From: Dickeya chrysanthemi NCPPB 402 | GTDB lineage: Bacteria; Pseudomonadota; Gammaproteobacteria; Enterobacterales; Enterobacteriaceae | Length of the DNA: 64,000 nucleotides | Direction: 5' to 3' | Assembly (NCBI RefSeq): GCF_000406105.1 | Contig: NZ_CM001974.1 | Span: forward strand, 1,457,286 to 1,521,285 | Part shown: piece after piece, positions 9,590-19,767 of the stretch | Position numbering within the stretch: position 1 is the stretch's first letter | Layout: each line of letters begins with the position of its first letter | Notes under the pieces: model-generated | What the model saw: the letters and a program-made list of their open reading frames with translations, nothing else | What the model was told of the DNA's origin: nothing | Database searches by the model: none | Made by a program: the position numbers and the translations under genes

Positions 9590-10066
9590 ATGGACGAAGT
9601 GAAACGTATTTTGAATGAAGAAATCGAACGTCTGAATCGAGAAGAACGGCGTGATAACCGCATTCGTTTTAGTCGCAGGTTTATCACCAGCCACCCTTAT
9701 CTGTTTGGCGGCATGTTGGTGAGCTATGTGCCGGTGGCGCTAATTTTGTGGTATGCGCCGTACTTCGGCGCGCCTTATGTCGTGGGATTTACGTTGTTTC
9801 TGGCGCTGATGTCGCTGGCGATGTCGATGGACATTAACCCGCGCTACCGTTTTGAGGATATCGACGCGCTGGATCTTCGGGTGTGTTACAACGGCGAGTG
9901 GTACAACAGCCGCCATGTGTCGCCTCAGACGCTGGAGGCGCTGCTGCATAACCCACAGGTCGCCGCGCCGGTAAAAGAAGGGATTGCCCGCTTGTTGCAG
10001 ACCAAGGGTTACCTCTATTTTTACGATGTCTTTTCTCTGGCCTACCGCTCAGCCGTCCGGCAGTGA
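9590..10066 (+). CDS. ylaC: YlaC family inner-membrane protein
   Basis: Matches the enterobacterial YlaC family (156 residues in E. coli), whose function is not established. The N-terminal 30 residues are charged. Two hydrophobic segments follow at about 38-57 and 62-80, indicating two membrane spans. The conserved cytoplasmic signature ...NPRYRFEDIDALDLRVCYNGEWYNSR comes next (about 83-107; only part is given here as PRYRFEDID and CYNGEWYN). AGGATCGGT precedes the ATG. It has no functional link to its hydrogenase neighbours that I can see. Confidence 0.85.
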   Translation: MDEVKRILNEEIERLNREERRDNRIRFSRRFITSHPYLFGGMLVSYVPVALILWYAPYFGAPYVVGFTLFLALMSLAMSMDINPRYRFEDIDALDLRVCYNGEWYNSRHVSPQTLEALLHNPQVAAPVKEGIARLLQTKGYLYFYDVFSLAYRSAVRQ

Positions 10067-10189
10067 TGGCGTTGCCGCCGGGTGCCGGGGGGGAAAAATC
10101 AATAACATGAAGCGATGACAGGGCGTGCCTTGCGTGGTACGTTCAAAACTTATCTTGTTTACCGTCCTTCGAGGCACAAGCGACGCGCT

Positions 10190-10915
10190 ATGACCACGTT
10201 GACCCCAGATTTTTCTTCTTCATCACGACCACCTTCATTGCTCATTGTGCAGATGGGCGAACCGCCCGCACCTATCGCTACGGCTGTCGGCCAGCAGGCC
10301 GACTGGTTTAGCAGCGCGCTGGCCGATGAAGGCGTACAACTGCACGTTGTACGGCCGGATATCGGCGAGGCATTACCGCACCATAACGAACATGATGCCG
10401 CCATTATCAGCGGTTCCTGGTCGATGGTGACCGACCGGCTGGACTGGAGCGAACGCACCGCCGACTGGCTGCGCCGGAGTGTGTCGGCCGGGTTGCCGGT
10501 GCTGGGAGTGTGCTACGGTCATCAACTGTTGGCGCACGCCTTGGGCGGCACGGTGGCGGATAACCCCAACGGGCGGGAAATGGGGCTGAAAACCGTGACT
10601 CTGCATGACAATGCGGCGAACGATGCGCTGTTGACGGCGATACCGACGCAGTTTAGCGCGTATCTTAGCCATCTTCAGTCGGTGGTGACGCCGCCGCCCG
10701 GCGCACAGGTGTTGGCAGCATCGGCGCAGGATGGCTGCCAGATTATTCGTTATACGCCGCATACCTTATCATTCCAGTTCCACCCGGAAATGGATGCGGT
10801 GGTGATGAATGCCTGCCTGCGCCACTGTGCATTGCCGGAAATGACCGACGACACTGAACCGGCATGGGCGCGGCGTTTGCTGCTGGATTTTGTCCGGCAG
10901 GCGTTGTCTCGCTAA
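10190..10915 (+). CDS. Class I glutamine amidotransferase-like protein
   Basis: Stand-alone class I amidotransferase domain of the GMP-synthase-like (GATase1) type. GVCYGHQLLAHALGG carries the nucleophile cysteine. FQFHPEMD near residue 198 carries the His-Glu pair, so the catalytic triad is intact. Such proteins occur as GuaA-like amidotransferases of unknown acceptor; some act on gamma-glutamyl compounds. The start giving MTTLTPDF was chosen because the longer frame adds a non-homologous 25-residue leader; the length is then 241. No partner synthetase gene is adjacent, so the substrate is unknown. Confidence 0.8.
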   Translation: MTTLTPDFSSSSRPPSLLIVQMGEPPAPIATAVGQQADWFSSALADEGVQLHVVRPDIGEALPHHNEHDAAIISGSWSMVTDRLDWSERTADWLRRSVSAGLPVLGVCYGHQLLAHALGGTVADNPNGREMGLKTVTLHDNAANDALLTAIPTQFSAYLSHLQSVVTPPPGAQVLAASAQDGCQIIRYTPHTLSFQFHPEMDAVVMNACLRHCALPEMTDDTEPAWARRLLLDFVRQALSR

Positions 10916-11143
10916 GGAGTATGGCGCTGGCGAAATTCGAACAACTGGCCGACCAGATGAGCCAGCCGTTCGGTTCCGCGTTTCCCGATCGGCGGCACTT
11001 TCCCCAGTGTCGGTTGACTCGCTCGCTGGCGACCAGCGGTTTGCATTATTTAACACATATTCCTGTTTGGCGATAAACGGCATAACCGGCGATATCTTTC
11101 TTTATAAGAAATAACCGGATTGCGGTGGCCCGATTTGCTGATT

Positions 11144-11270
11144 TATACCCGTCATACTTCAAGTTGCAGGTGCGTTGGCTACGTTCGTTCACCCGAATCA
11201 CTTACCTGAGTAAGCTCATCGGGATTCTCTCTCTTGCCGCCTTCCTGCAACTCGAATTATTTTGGGTATA
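11144..11270 (+). repeat. ERIC element (127 bp), copy A
   Basis: Exactly 127 bp from TATACCCGTCATACTTC to TTTGGGTATA. The ends are inverted repeats, and the central core CACTTACCTGAGTAAGCTC matches the known enterobacterial repetitive intergenic consensus. It lies between the amidotransferase gene and fdoG. The second perfect-length copy at 19768-19894 is in the opposite orientation. Confidence 0.9.
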
Positions 11271-11855
11271 TTCATTTTAATCGGGGTAAGTTATTTATTT
11301 TTTTAATCAGATACCGCCGTCTGTCTGCGCCAGCTTGATTAATGAGACTCAGCTTGTCAGTAATGACTGATTAACGCTATTTCATAAATAAATTTTAATT
11401 ATTTCTTGTTGCAATAACCTGGCGCGGGTCGCTGTCTTGTGATCGTTATGTAAAAAATAACATAGCGATAGAATGACTTATTCGTTTAGATTAATGAGAA
11501 TGATTATCTTTAACTGATTAATAACGTTAAAAAACCGCTTTTCATCGATGAATTGTGATTTGTTTGTTGTTATTGAGATAATTAATTGGCGCTTTTTATT
11601 CGTCGATACATAATACATAGGTTTGGTAGGGGTTTGTGCTCGTTCCCTGCCGGCATTCATTTAAATTAATAAAGCATTAATACATAAAATACGATATTGC
11701 CCCCAATAATCAGAGTTGCAGGACAACGTGTTGGATAACGTCGTACGTTGGCCTTTCAGGGTAAGGTTTCGGTGAGCCTTGTTACGCATCCGATGGACCT
11801 GCAATTTGACGAATGACGGGTATAGCTCTGAGTGATGTCGTGCGAGGAATCTCCC
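11271..11855. other. AT-rich gene-free region upstream of fdoG
   Basis: No convincing gene is visible. The stretch is strongly AT-rich, with several TTAAT / ATTAAT runs, and must contain the fdoG promoter; I could not assign a specific -35/-10 or FNR/NarL site with confidence. The flanking piece 10916-11143, before the ERIC element, has only short open frames without family resemblance. Confidence 0.6.
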
Positions 11856-14800
11856 ATGCAGGTCAGCAGAAGGCAGTTCTTTAAAATATGCGCAGGCGGT
11901 ATGGCCGGAACGACGGTCACCGCTCTGGGCTTCTCGCCCAGTGCGGCGTTAGCCGAAACGCGGCAATACAAGCTGTTGCGCGCCAAAGAAACCCGGAATA
12001 ATTGCACCTACTGTTCAGTAGGATGCGGCATTCTGATGTACAGCCTCGGCGACGGCGCCAAAAACGCCACCGCATCCATTTATCACATCGAAGGGGATCC
12101 GGATCATCCGGTCAGCCGCGGTTCATTGTGCCCGAAAGGCGCCGGGCTGGTGGATTTTATCCATAGCGACCAGCGCCTGAAATACCCGGAATACCGCGCG
12201 CCGGGTTCCGACAAATGGCAGCGCATCAGTTGGGACGACGCGTTTGATCGCATCGCTCACCTGATGAAAAAAGACCGCGACGCCAATTTCGTCGAGAAGA
12301 ACGCCGCCGGGGTGACGGTTAACCGCTGGTTGACCACCGGGATGCTGTGTTCCTCCGCCGCCAGTAATGAAACCGGAATACTGGATCAAAAATTTGCCCG
12401 CGCACTGGGGATGATCGGCATCGATACCCAGGCGCGTCTGTGCCACGGCCCGACCGTTTCGGCGCTGGCGCCGACCTTTGGCCGCGGTGCCATGACCAAC
12501 AACTGGGTAGACATCAAAAACGCCAATGTGATTCTGGTGATGGGCGGCAACCCGGCGGAAGCGCACCCGGTCGGGTTCAAATGGGCGGTAGAAGCCAAGA
12601 TTCACAATGGCGCCAAACTGATCGTCGTCGACCCGCGCTTCAATCGTTCGGCCGCCGTGGCCGACATGTACTCGCCGATTCGCGCCGGTTCCGACATCAC
12701 CTTCCTGCTGGGCGTGGTGAATTATTTGTTGAGCCACGACAAGGTGCAGATGCCGTATGTGATGGCGTATACCAATGCCAGCCTGATCGTGCGTGACGAT
12801 TACCACTTTGATGAAGGCATTTTCAGCGGTTACGACGAAAAAGAGCGCAAGTATGACCGCACCAGTTGGCAGTATGAACTGGATGAAAACGGCTTTGCCA
12901 AACGCGACGATACCCTGAGCCATCCGCGTTGCGTCTGGAACTTGTTGAAAGAGCACGTCGGCCGTTATACGCCGGATCTGGTGACCAACGTGTGCGGTAC
13001 GCCGAAGCAGGATTTCCTGACCATTTGTGAGCAACTGGCGTCAACCTGCGTACCGGATCGTACCGCGACCATCATGTACGCCCTTGGCTGGACGCAGCAC
13101 ACCGCCGGTGCGCAAATTATCCGTACCGCGGCGATGGTACAACTGTTGTTGGGTAACGTCGGTATGGCCGGCGGCGGCGTGAACGCGCTGCGTGGTCACT
13201 CCAACATTCAGGGCTACACCGATTTGGGGTTGCTGTCGCTGAACCTGCCGGGTTATATGCCGCTGCCGTCGGAAAAACAGACCTCGCTGACGATGTATCT
13301 CGATCAGATAACGCCGAAAGCGTTGCTGGCGGATCAGGTCAACTACTGGAAGAACACGCCGAAGTTCTTTATCAGCATGATGAAGAGTTTCTGGGGCGAC
13401 AACGCGACCAAAGAGAATGACTGGGGTTACGACTGGTTGCCGAAGTGGGATAAGAGCTACGACGCGCTGGCGTACTCCCGCATGATGCTGGAAGGCAAGG
13501 TCAACGGCTATATCGTGCAGGGGTTCAACCCGATGGCGGCTTTCGCCGACTCCAACCGCGCTCGCGATGCACTGAAAAAATTGAAATACCTGGTGATTAT
13601 CGATCCGCTGTCGACGGAAACCTCCAACTTTTGGCAGAACCACGGCGAGCTCAATGATGTGGATTCGAGCCAGATTCAGACCGAGGTATTCCGCCTGCCG
13701 TCCAGTTGCTTTGCCGAGGAAAACGGCTCCATCGTTAACTCCGGGCGTTGGCTGCAATGGCACTATCAGGGTGCCGTGCCGCCGGGTGAAGCACGCCACG
13801 ACGGGGTGATTCTGGCCGGGTTGTTCCTGCGCCTGCGTGAACTCTATGCCAAAGAAGGCGGCGCCAATCCTGAGCCGGTGTTGAACATGAGCTGGAATTA
13901 CCTGGAGCCGGAAGACCCGTCCGCCGAGGAAATTACCAAAGAAGCCAACGGCCGTGCGCTGGCGGATCTGTTCGACGATAAAGGCAACCTGTTGCTGAAA
14001 AAAGGTCAGTTACTGCCGGATTTCTCCCTGTTGCGTGATGATGGCTCCACCGCCAGTTTTTGCTGGATTTACGCCGGTTCGTGGACGGAAGCGGGCAATC
14101 AGATGGCGCGTCGCGACAACGCCGACCCGTCGGGCCTGGGCTGCACGCCGGGCTGGGCCTGGTGCTGGCCGCAAAACCGCCGCATTCTTTACAACCGCGC
14201 CTCGGCAGACCCGCAGGGTAAGCCGTGGGATGCCAAACGAGAGCTGATTCGCTGGAACGGCCAGAGGTGGACGGGGATCGACGTACCGGACTTCGCCGTC
14301 ACTGTGCCGCCGGGCAGCGCCGCCGGTCCGTTCATCATGAACGCCGAAGGGTTGGGCCGCCTGTTCGCTATCGACAAGATGGCCGAAGGTCCTTTCCCTG
14401 CGCACTATGAACCGTTGGAATCGCCGTTGAAAAACAACCCGGTTTACAGCAAGGTTCAGGTTAACCCGGCAGCCCGTATTCTGCCGGCCGACCGCCCGTA
14501 TATCGGTACGGCAGAGGAGTTCCCGTTCGTCGCCACCACCTATTCCATCACCGAGTTGTTCCGCCACTGGACGAAACACGCGCGCCTTAACGCGATTGTG
14601 CAGCCGGAGCAGTTTGTAGAAATCGGCGAAGGGCTGGCGAAGCTGAAGGGTATCCAGGCTGGCGATGTGGTGAAAGTCAGCAGCAAACGAGGATATATCA
14701 AGGCGAAGGCAGTCGTCACCAAGCGTATCCGTACCCTGACGATCCAGGGCAAACCGGTGGAAACCATCGGCGTACCCTGTCACTGGGGCTTTGAAGGCAC

Positions 14801-14906
14801 CACCCAGAAAGGCTTTATGGCGAATATCCTGACGCCGCATGTCGGTGACGCCAACAGTCAGACGCCGGAATACAAGGCGTTTCTGGTTAATGTGGAAAAA
14901 GCGTAG
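11856..14906 (+). CDS. fdoG: Formate dehydrogenase-O major subunit, cysteine form
   Basis: Molybdopterin (bis-MGD) catalytic subunit of membrane-bound formate dehydrogenase, oxidising formate on the periplasmic side. The start giving MQVSRRQFFK provides a twin-arginine signal (residues 4-10). An upstream GTG would put 8 residues ahead of it. The [4Fe-4S] motif is CTYCSVGCG (Cys50, 53, 57) with a further Cys in SLCPKG. Length is 1016 residues, as in E. coli FdoG. Codon 196 (12441-12443), which is selenocysteine UGA in E. coli FdoG/FdnG, is TGC here: ARLCHGPTV. The N-terminus resembles FdoG more than FdnG. It is followed 15 bases later by fdoH. Confidence 0.96.
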   Translation: MQVSRRQFFKICAGGMAGTTVTALGFSPSAALAETRQYKLLRAKETRNNCTYCSVGCGILMYSLGDGAKNATASIYHIEGDPDHPVSRGSLCPKGAGLVDFIHSDQRLKYPEYRAPGSDKWQRISWDDAFDRIAHLMKKDRDANFVEKNAAGVTVNRWLTTGMLCSSAASNETGILDQKFARALGMIGIDTQARLCHGPTVSALAPTFGRGAMTNNWVDIKNANVILVMGGNPAEAHPVGFKWAVEAKIHNGAKLIVVDPRFNRSAAVADMYSPIRAGSDITFLLGVVNYLLSHDKVQMPYVMAYTNASLIVRDDYHFDEGIFSGYDEKERKYDRTSWQYELDENGFAKRDDTLSHPRCVWNLLKEHVGRYTPDLVTNVCGTPKQDFLTICEQLASTCVPDRTATIMYALGWTQHTAGAQIIRTAAMVQLLLGNVGMAGGGVNALRGHSNIQGYTDLGLLSLNLPGYMPLPSEKQTSLTMYLDQITPKALLADQVNYWKNTPKFFISMMKSFWGDNATKENDWGYDWLPKWDKSYDALAYSRMMLEGKVNGYIVQGFNPMAAFADSNRARDALKKLKYLVIIDPLSTETSNFWQNHGELNDVDSSQIQTEVFRLPSSCFAEENGSIVNSGRWLQWHYQGAVPPGEARHDGVILAGLFLRLRELYAKEGGANPEPVLNMSWNYLEPEDPSAEEITKEANGRALADLFDDKGNLLLKKGQLLPDFSLLRDDGSTASFCWIYAGSWTEAGNQMARRDNADPSGLGCTPGWAWCWPQNRRILYNRASADPQGKPWDAKRELIRWNGQRWTGIDVPDFAVTVPPGSAAGPFIMNAEGLGRLFAIDKMAEGPFPAHYEPLESPLKNNPVYSKVQVNPAARILPADRPYIGTAEEFPFVATTYSITELFRHWTKHARLNAIVQPEQFVEIGEGLAKLKGIQAGDVVKVSSKRGYIKAKAVVTKRIRTLTIQGKPVETIGVPCHWGFEGTTQKGFMANILTPHVGDANSQTPEYKAFLVNVEKA

Positions 14907-14921
14907 TCGCGGAGAAACACT

Positions 14922-15824
14922 ATGGCCATGCAATCACAAGATATTATCCGTCGCTCCGCGACCAACTCACTGACGCCGCCGCCGCAGGCCCGTAACCACA
15001 AAGAGCAGGTCGCTAAACTTATCGACGTGACCACCTGTATCGGCTGTAAAGCCTGTCAGGTGGCCTGTTCCGAGTGGAACGACATCCGCGACGACGTTGG
15101 GCATAACGTCGGTGTCTACGATAACCCGACCGATCTGAGCGCCAAATCCTGGACGGTCATGAAGTTTGCCGAGTTCGAGGAAAACGGCAAGCTGGAATGG
15201 CTGATCCGTAAGGACGGCTGTATGCACTGTGCCGATCCGGGCTGCCTGAAGGCGTGTCCGTCGGAAGGGGCGATCATCCAGTACGCCAACGGCATCGTTG
15301 ATTTCCAGTCCGAGCACTGCATCGGTTGCGGCTACTGTATCGCCGGCTGTCCGTTCAATGTGCCGCGGATGAACAAGGACGACAACAAGGTGTACAAATG
15401 CACCCTGTGTGTTGACCGGGTGGAAGTCGGCCAGGAGCCGTCGTGTGTGAAAACCTGCCCGACCGGCGCGATTCACTTCGGCACCAAAGACGAAATGAAA
15501 GTGCTGGCGGCTGAACGAGTAAAAGACCTGAACAGCCGGGGTTACCAGAATGCCGGTTTGTATGACCCGGCGGGCGTCGGCGGGACGCACGTGATGTACG
15601 TGCTGCACCACGCAGACCGGCCAGAGCTGTACAACGGCCTGCCGGCTAACCCGAGCATTAGCCCGGCGGTCACCTTCTGGAAAGGCATCTGGAAACCGCT
15701 GGCGGCCATCGGTTTTGCCGCCACCTTCGCGGCCAGCGTATTCCATTACGTGGGTATCGGCCCGAACCGGGTAGAAGACGATGACGACGTGCACCACGAG
15801 GGCAAGCAGCATGAAAAAGAGTAA
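14922..15824 (+). CDS. fdoH: Formate dehydrogenase-O iron-sulfur subunit
   Basis: Beta subunit transferring electrons from FdoG to the cytochrome b subunit through four [4Fe-4S] clusters. Four cysteine-rich motifs are visible: [35 protein letters not shown] and CTLCVDRV with a following CVKTC. One C-terminal transmembrane helix (about residues 256-278) anchors it to the membrane. The 300-residue length equals E. coli FdoH. It lies between fdoG (15-bp gap) and fdoI (14-bp overlap). Confidence 0.96.
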   Translation: MAMQSQDIIRRSATNSLTPPPQARNHKEQVAKLIDVTTCIGCKACQVACSEWNDIRDDVGHNVGVYDNPTDLSAKSWTVMKFAEFEENGKLEWLIRKDGCMHCADPGCLKACPSEGAIIQYANGIVDFQSEHCIGCGYCIAGCPFNVPRMNKDDNKVYKCTLCVDRVEVGQEPSCVKTCPTGAIHFGTKDEMKVLAAERVKDLNSRGYQNAGLYDPAGVGGTHVMYVLHHADRPELYNGLPANPSISPAVTFWKGIWKPLAAIGFAATFAASVFHYVGIGPNRVEDDDDVHHEGKQHEKE

Positions 15825-16443
15825 TCGGATTCAGCGTTACAGCGCCCCCGAGCGCATTAATCACTGGATTGTGGCGTTCTGCTTTGTGTTCGCCGCATTG
15901 AGCGGGCTGGGTTTTTTCTTCCCGTCGCTTAACTGGCTGATGAACGTGCTGGGTACGCCGCAACTGGCGCGCATTCTGCACCCGTTCGTCGGGGTGGTGA
16001 TGTTTGTCGCCTTCCTGCTGATGTTTTTACGTTACTGGAAACACAACCTGATTGAGCGCAGCGATCTGGAATGGGCGAAAAACATCCACAAGATCGCCCG
16101 TAACGAAGAAGTCGGCGATACCGGCCGGTATAACTTCGGTCAGAAGTGTGTGTTCTGGCTGGCGATTACCTGTCTGTTGTTGTTGCTGGCAAGCGGGATT
16201 GTGATTTGGCGGCCGTACTTCGCACCGTCGTTCTCTATTCCGGTGATCCGTGCGGCGCTGGTGGTGCACTCGGTCTCGGCGGTCGGTTTGATCCTGACCA
16301 TCATGGTGCATGTGTATGCCGCGTTGTGGGTGAAAGGCACCATCACCGCGATGGTGGAGGGCTGGGTGTCCAGCGCCTGGGCGAAGAAACACCACCCGCG
16401 CTGGCATCGTGAGCTGCAATCCAAAGGGCAGGATAAGCACTGA
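15811..16443 (+). CDS. fdoI: Formate dehydrogenase-O cytochrome b556 subunit
   Basis: Membrane gamma subunit holding two b hemes and the quinone site. Four transmembrane segments are apparent (about residues 20-42, 55-75, 113-135 and 150-172). Heme-ligand histidines sit in [20 protein letters not shown] and MVHVYAALW. The start giving [19 protein letters not shown] was taken; it overlaps the fdoH end by 14 bp. Length is 210, against 211 in E. coli. A repeat with a strong hairpin follows the stop. Confidence 0.95.
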   Translation: MKKSNRIQRYSAPERINHWIVAFCFVFAALSGLGFFFPSLNWLMNVLGTPQLARILHPFVGVVMFVAFLLMFLRYWKHNLIERSDLEWAKNIHKIARNEEVGDTGRYNFGQKCVFWLAITCLLLLLASGIVIWRPYFAPSFSIPVIRAALVVHSVSAVGLILTIMVHVYAALWVKGTITAMVEGWVSSAWAKKHHPRWHRELQSKGQDKH

Positions 16444-16460
16444 TCCTCATTGCAAAGCAG

Positions 16461-16606
16461 GTCAAGGAGAGGCGGTATTTGAGCCTCTCCTTGTGGTACA
16501 TGCGATGAGGTAACAAAGAAACGACACCGTTTATCTCGCACGAAACGCTTCCCTGATCAGACAAACTGACTCGTTCGCAAAGCAACATGGCTGTTTGCCT
16601 ACAGCC
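16461..16606. repeat. Dispersed hairpin repeat, copy 2 (downstream of fdoI)
   Basis: Homologous to 6973-7118. It contains a perfect 11-bp stem, CAAGGAGAGGC (16463-16473) and its complement (16483-16493), around a loop almost identical to copy 1 (GGTATTTGA against GGTGTTTGA). Matching blocks then continue to near the end of the convergent transporter gene. It sits between the convergent fdoI and MFS genes, where it could act as a transcription barrier. It has no T-run. Confidence 0.65.
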
Positions 16607-16610
16607 TGAC

Positions 16611-17909
16611 TCACCGATTGACCAGCTTTGCCGGTAGCGCCAGCACCAACAGCGAACTGAGCAACAGGCAGAAAGCGAAGAACCACAGCGCGCCGCTGCC
16701 GCTGCCGGTTAGCTCCATGGCGAAGCCCATGATGGAGTTACTGACCAGACCGGCGATATTCGCCAGTGAGCAGGCCAGTGCAAAGCCGGTGGCGGCAGCG
16801 GTGCCGGAGAGGAAGGTGGCCGGCAGGCTGAAGAACACCGGTACGGCACCGATGATGGTGGCCTGCGCTACCGAGAACAGCAACACCGTCATCACGATGT
16901 TTTGAGTGAAGAAAGTGCTGGCCGCCATTGCCGCCGCGCCTAGCCAAAATGGCGCGATGATGTGCCAGCGCCGTTCGCGTAACCGGTCGGAGCTGGCGCC
17001 GAGTATGACCATTCCTGCCAGCGCCGCGATACTGGGGATTGCCGTCAACAAACCAATCTGACCGAGATCGGCCACGCCGGCTTTTTTAATGAAGGTCGGC
17101 AGCCAGAAGCCCATGGCATAAGCACACAGCAAAATCGAGAAATCGATGCCGCCCAGCATCCAGACTTTCAGGTTCAGGAAACCATCGCGAAAACGATGCT
17201 TCAGGTATGGCGCCTCACGGGTATCGATTGCCAGGTCGGCGCGCACCTGCGCTTTGTCCGTTTCATTCAGCCAGTTCGCTTGCTCAACGTTTTCCGGGAG
17301 TAGCCAAAAGGCCAGCACGCCAAGCAACACGCTGGGCAGGCCTTCCAACAGAAACATCCACTGCCAGCCGTGTAGCCCGTAAGCCAAATCAAAATGCGCC
17401 AGAATCCAGCCCGACAGCGGGCCTCCCACTACGCTGGAGAGCGGCAGGCCAATCATAAACAGCGAAATAATGCGGCCACGCCGCCAGGAGGGGAACCAAC
17501 GTGTCAGATAGAACAGTACGCCGGGCAGGAAACCGGCTTCCGCGGCACCAAGTAAAAAACGCAACACATAGAACTGCGCCGGCGTGGCGACAAACATCGT
17601 TCCGGCGGATAACAGCCCCCAACTTATCATGATGCGCGCAATCCAGATTCGGGCGCCGACACGTTGCAGAATCAGGTTGCTGGGGACTTCAAACAGAATA
17701 TAGCCGACGAAAAATAACCCGGCGCCCAGACCAAAGGCGATGTCGCTGAGCGCCAGTTGATTCGCCATCTGCAATTTCGCCAGCCCAATGTTGATGCGAT
17801 CGAGATACGCCGCGAGATAGCACAGGCATAAAAATGGAATCAATCGCCAGGCGATTTTACGGTAAGTCGCCGCGGCACCTGTGGGCGAAGGAAAATTAAC
17901 TGCGGTCAT
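16611..17909 (-). CDS. MFS transporter, anion:cation symporter family
   Basis: Major facilitator superfamily permease of the ACS type (phthalate, tartrate or hexuronate-like organic acids). About 12 hydrophobic segments are present. AAYLDRINIGLAKLQM after the first helix is the family signature, and FFVGYILFEVPSNLIL in helix 2 is diagnostic of ACS transporters. AGGAAA sits about 9 bases before the chosen ATG; an ATG 18 bases upstream also exists. Length is 432 residues. It is divergent from fdhE. The substrate cannot be told from sequence alone; an organic acid is likely. Confidence 0.85.
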   Translation of the reverse strand: MTAVNFPSPTGAAATYRKIAWRLIPFLCLCYLAAYLDRINIGLAKLQMANQLALSDIAFGLGAGLFFVGYILFEVPSNLILQRVGARIWIARIMISWGLLSAGTMFVATPAQFYVLRFLLGAAEAGFLPGVLFYLTRWFPSWRRGRIISLFMIGLPLSSVVGGPLSGWILAHFDLAYGLHGWQWMFLLEGLPSVLLGVLAFWLLPENVEQANWLNETDKAQVRADLAIDTREAPYLKHRFRDGFLNLKVWMLGGIDFSILLCAYAMGFWLPTFIKKAGVADLGQIGLLTAIPSIAALAGMVILGASSDRLRERRWHIIAPFWLGAAAMAASTFFTQNIVMTVLLFSVAQATIIGAVPVFFSLPATFLSGTAAATGFALACSLANIAGLVSNSIMGFAMELTGSGSGALWFFAFCLLLSSLLVLALPAKLVNR

Positions 17910-18242
17910 GTACGTTGTTTCCTGCATGTAGACACAATGATCGTGTACGCATTGGGATCGTGATACGCATTGGCGCTGCGCTTTATCATGCAGCGCCGGG
18001 GGCGAAAGGTGAAATGAATCGAACCCGCCGCAAGCCGTCTGCGCAGAACAGCCGAAGCATTGTGCTGTTGATGGCCGGTCCTGTCCATCCTGTTTAGCAG
18101 CGACGTTCCCGTTTGCCGTATTGGGCGGAAAATCACTCCTTATTGTAGGGAATAACCTGTTAACATGAAGGCATCAGAACGGGTCTGGCGCACGGGCGAG
18201 TGCGCGGTCTCTGCAACATGAATAAACAGGAAACATCACCTG
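17910..18242. other. Divergent intergenic region, MFS transporter / fdhE
   Basis: No gene is supported. It must hold the divergent promoters of the transporter and fdhE. I saw no obvious operator or terminator. Confidence 0.5.
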
Positions 18243-19178
18243 ATGAGTATTCGTATCGTGCCGCAGGAGCAACTGGCCGACAGTGGGAAAAGCTCAACCC
18301 TCGGCGTCATTCCTCCTTTGCTATTCGCTAACCTGAAAAGTCTCTACCGTGGCCGCGCCGAGCGTTTGCGTCAACTGGCACAGGATCACCCGTTGGCGGA
18401 TTATTTGCTGTTTGCCGCCGGGGTGGTAGATGCGCAGGAGAAAGTGCACCATGACCATCCGCTGGAGAAAGATTTAACGGATCTGGTGCGCAACAGTGCC
18501 GGCCGTCCGCCGCTGGATGCCGCGACGCTGACGCGCGATCCGCACTGGCACGCTTTGCTACAGGCTTTGATCGAAGAACTTAAGGCCAGCGCCGGCGGCC
18601 AGGTGCTGGCGACGCTGGAAAACCTGGAGAAAATGTCGGTTCAGCAATGGGATGCGCTGGCGGATGCATTGCTCAGCCAGCAATTCACGGCGGAAGACAA
18701 TGATAAAGCGCCGTTTGTCTGGGCGGCGCTGTCGTTGTATTGGGCTCAGATGGCGACGCAGTTGCCCGGGCGTGCGCAGGCCGAGCAGGGTGAACATCGC
18801 CAGTTCTGCCCGGTATGCGGCAGCATGCCGGTTTCCGGCGTAGTGCAGATTGGCACCACCAGCGGCTTGCGTTACCTGCACTGCAACCTGTGCGAGACCG
18901 AGTGGCACATGGTGCGCGTCAAGTGCAGTAATTGCGAGCAGGCCGGCAAGTTGCATTACTGGTCATTGGATGACGAGAACGCGGCGATTAAAGTAGAAAG
19001 CTGCGACGACTGTGGGACGTACCTGAAGCTGTTGTATCAGGAAAAGGATCATCGGGTGGAGGCCGTGGCGGATGACCTGGCCTCGCTGGTGCTGGATGTG
19101 AAGATGGAAGAAGAGGGCTTCTCCCGCAGTAGCATCAACCCATTCCTGTTCCCGGACAGTAGCCAACAGGCGGGATAA
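18243..19178 (+). CDS. fdhE: Formate dehydrogenase accessory protein FdhE
   Basis: Cytoplasmic rubredoxin-like protein needed for maturation of respiratory formate dehydrogenases. It binds the catalytic subunit before Tat export. The C-terminal half carries four CxxC pairs: [24 protein letters not shown] and [13 protein letters not shown] near the end is also typical. It has 311 residues (309 in E. coli). AGGA precedes the ATG by about ten bases. It sits one gene away from fdoGHI, separated by a divergent transporter, unlike the contiguous fdoGHI-fdhE of E. coli. Confidence 0.95.
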   Translation: MSIRIVPQEQLADSGKSSTLGVIPPLLFANLKSLYRGRAERLRQLAQDHPLADYLLFAAGVVDAQEKVHHDHPLEKDLTDLVRNSAGRPPLDAATLTRDPHWHALLQALIEELKASAGGQVLATLENLEKMSVQQWDALADALLSQQFTAEDNDKAPFVWAALSLYWAQMATQLPGRAQAEQGEHRQFCPVCGSMPVSGVVQIGTTSGLRYLHCNLCETEWHMVRVKCSNCEQAGKLHYWSLDDENAAIKVESCDDCGTYLKLLYQEKDHRVEAVADDLASLVLDVKMEEEGFSRSSINPFLFPDSSQQAG

Positions 19179-19194
19179 TTCAACCTGTCGGCAC

Positions 19195-19220
19195 GGCGCT
19201 GGTGCTCTGGAGCCAGCGCC
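19195..19220. terminator. Hairpin downstream of fdhE
   Basis: Perfect 8-bp stem GGCGCTGG (19195-19202) with CCAGCGCC (19213-19220) around a 10-base loop, 17 bases after the fdhE stop. There is no T-run after it, so termination is only a possibility. Confidence 0.4.
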
Positions 19221-19301
19221 GGCGTTGACGTTGTATCACTGACTGGTGTCAGCGCCTGCCTCGCCGCGTTACAAGAATCATAATGAGTCTTGCCGTCATG
19301 G

Positions 19302-19377
19302 GCCAACGCGCTGAGTTGTCCAAAACGCAGCGCGTTTTATTCTGCAACTTAAGTTATTTAGGGTATATTCTTTTTAA
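19302..19377. repeat. Degenerate relative of the 59819-59956 repeat
   Basis: Reads GCCAACGCG, then CCAAAACGCAGCGCG, then CTGCAACTTAAG and GGGTATA. This parallels the right half of the repeat at 59819-59956 (GCCAACGCG, CAAAACGCAACGCG, CTGCAGCTCGAA, GGGTATA). The left arm is eroded. The remaining sequence to 19767 is AT-rich without a recognisable gene. Confidence 0.5.
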
Positions 19378-19767
19378 TTCCACTTTCATTAATTAATTAC
19401 ATTTGTAATTAATTGGTTATAAGAATAAGACAATAAATAAAGAGAGGTAACGTTGTTTTTTTGTTATCTCTTTTTTATTTTTCTTTTTTAGAATAAAGCG
19501 TTTTCTTTCCGATATTTTGGCGTTCTTCCCCCTACCAACGGACAGGCCTGATTTTTTTATATTCTGAATGACAAGTATAGTGGCGTTGTTCAAAAGGTAT
19601 TATCTGAACATGTCGTCATATTTAACTTGCCGCCATGTCGGCGTTATGGCTCGGTTTATTTTACGTGTTTTTATTTTCGCTGTTATTCCGCAGTGATAAA
19701 ATCACGTGTTATTTTCCTTGCCGTAAAGAGCCGATGTATTGCGTTATTTAATGCGCAATTCGGCTGT

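Noticed and set aside
12441..12500. Possible SECIS element after codon 196 of fdoG
   Set aside because: The codon is TGC, so no selenocysteine insertion is needed.
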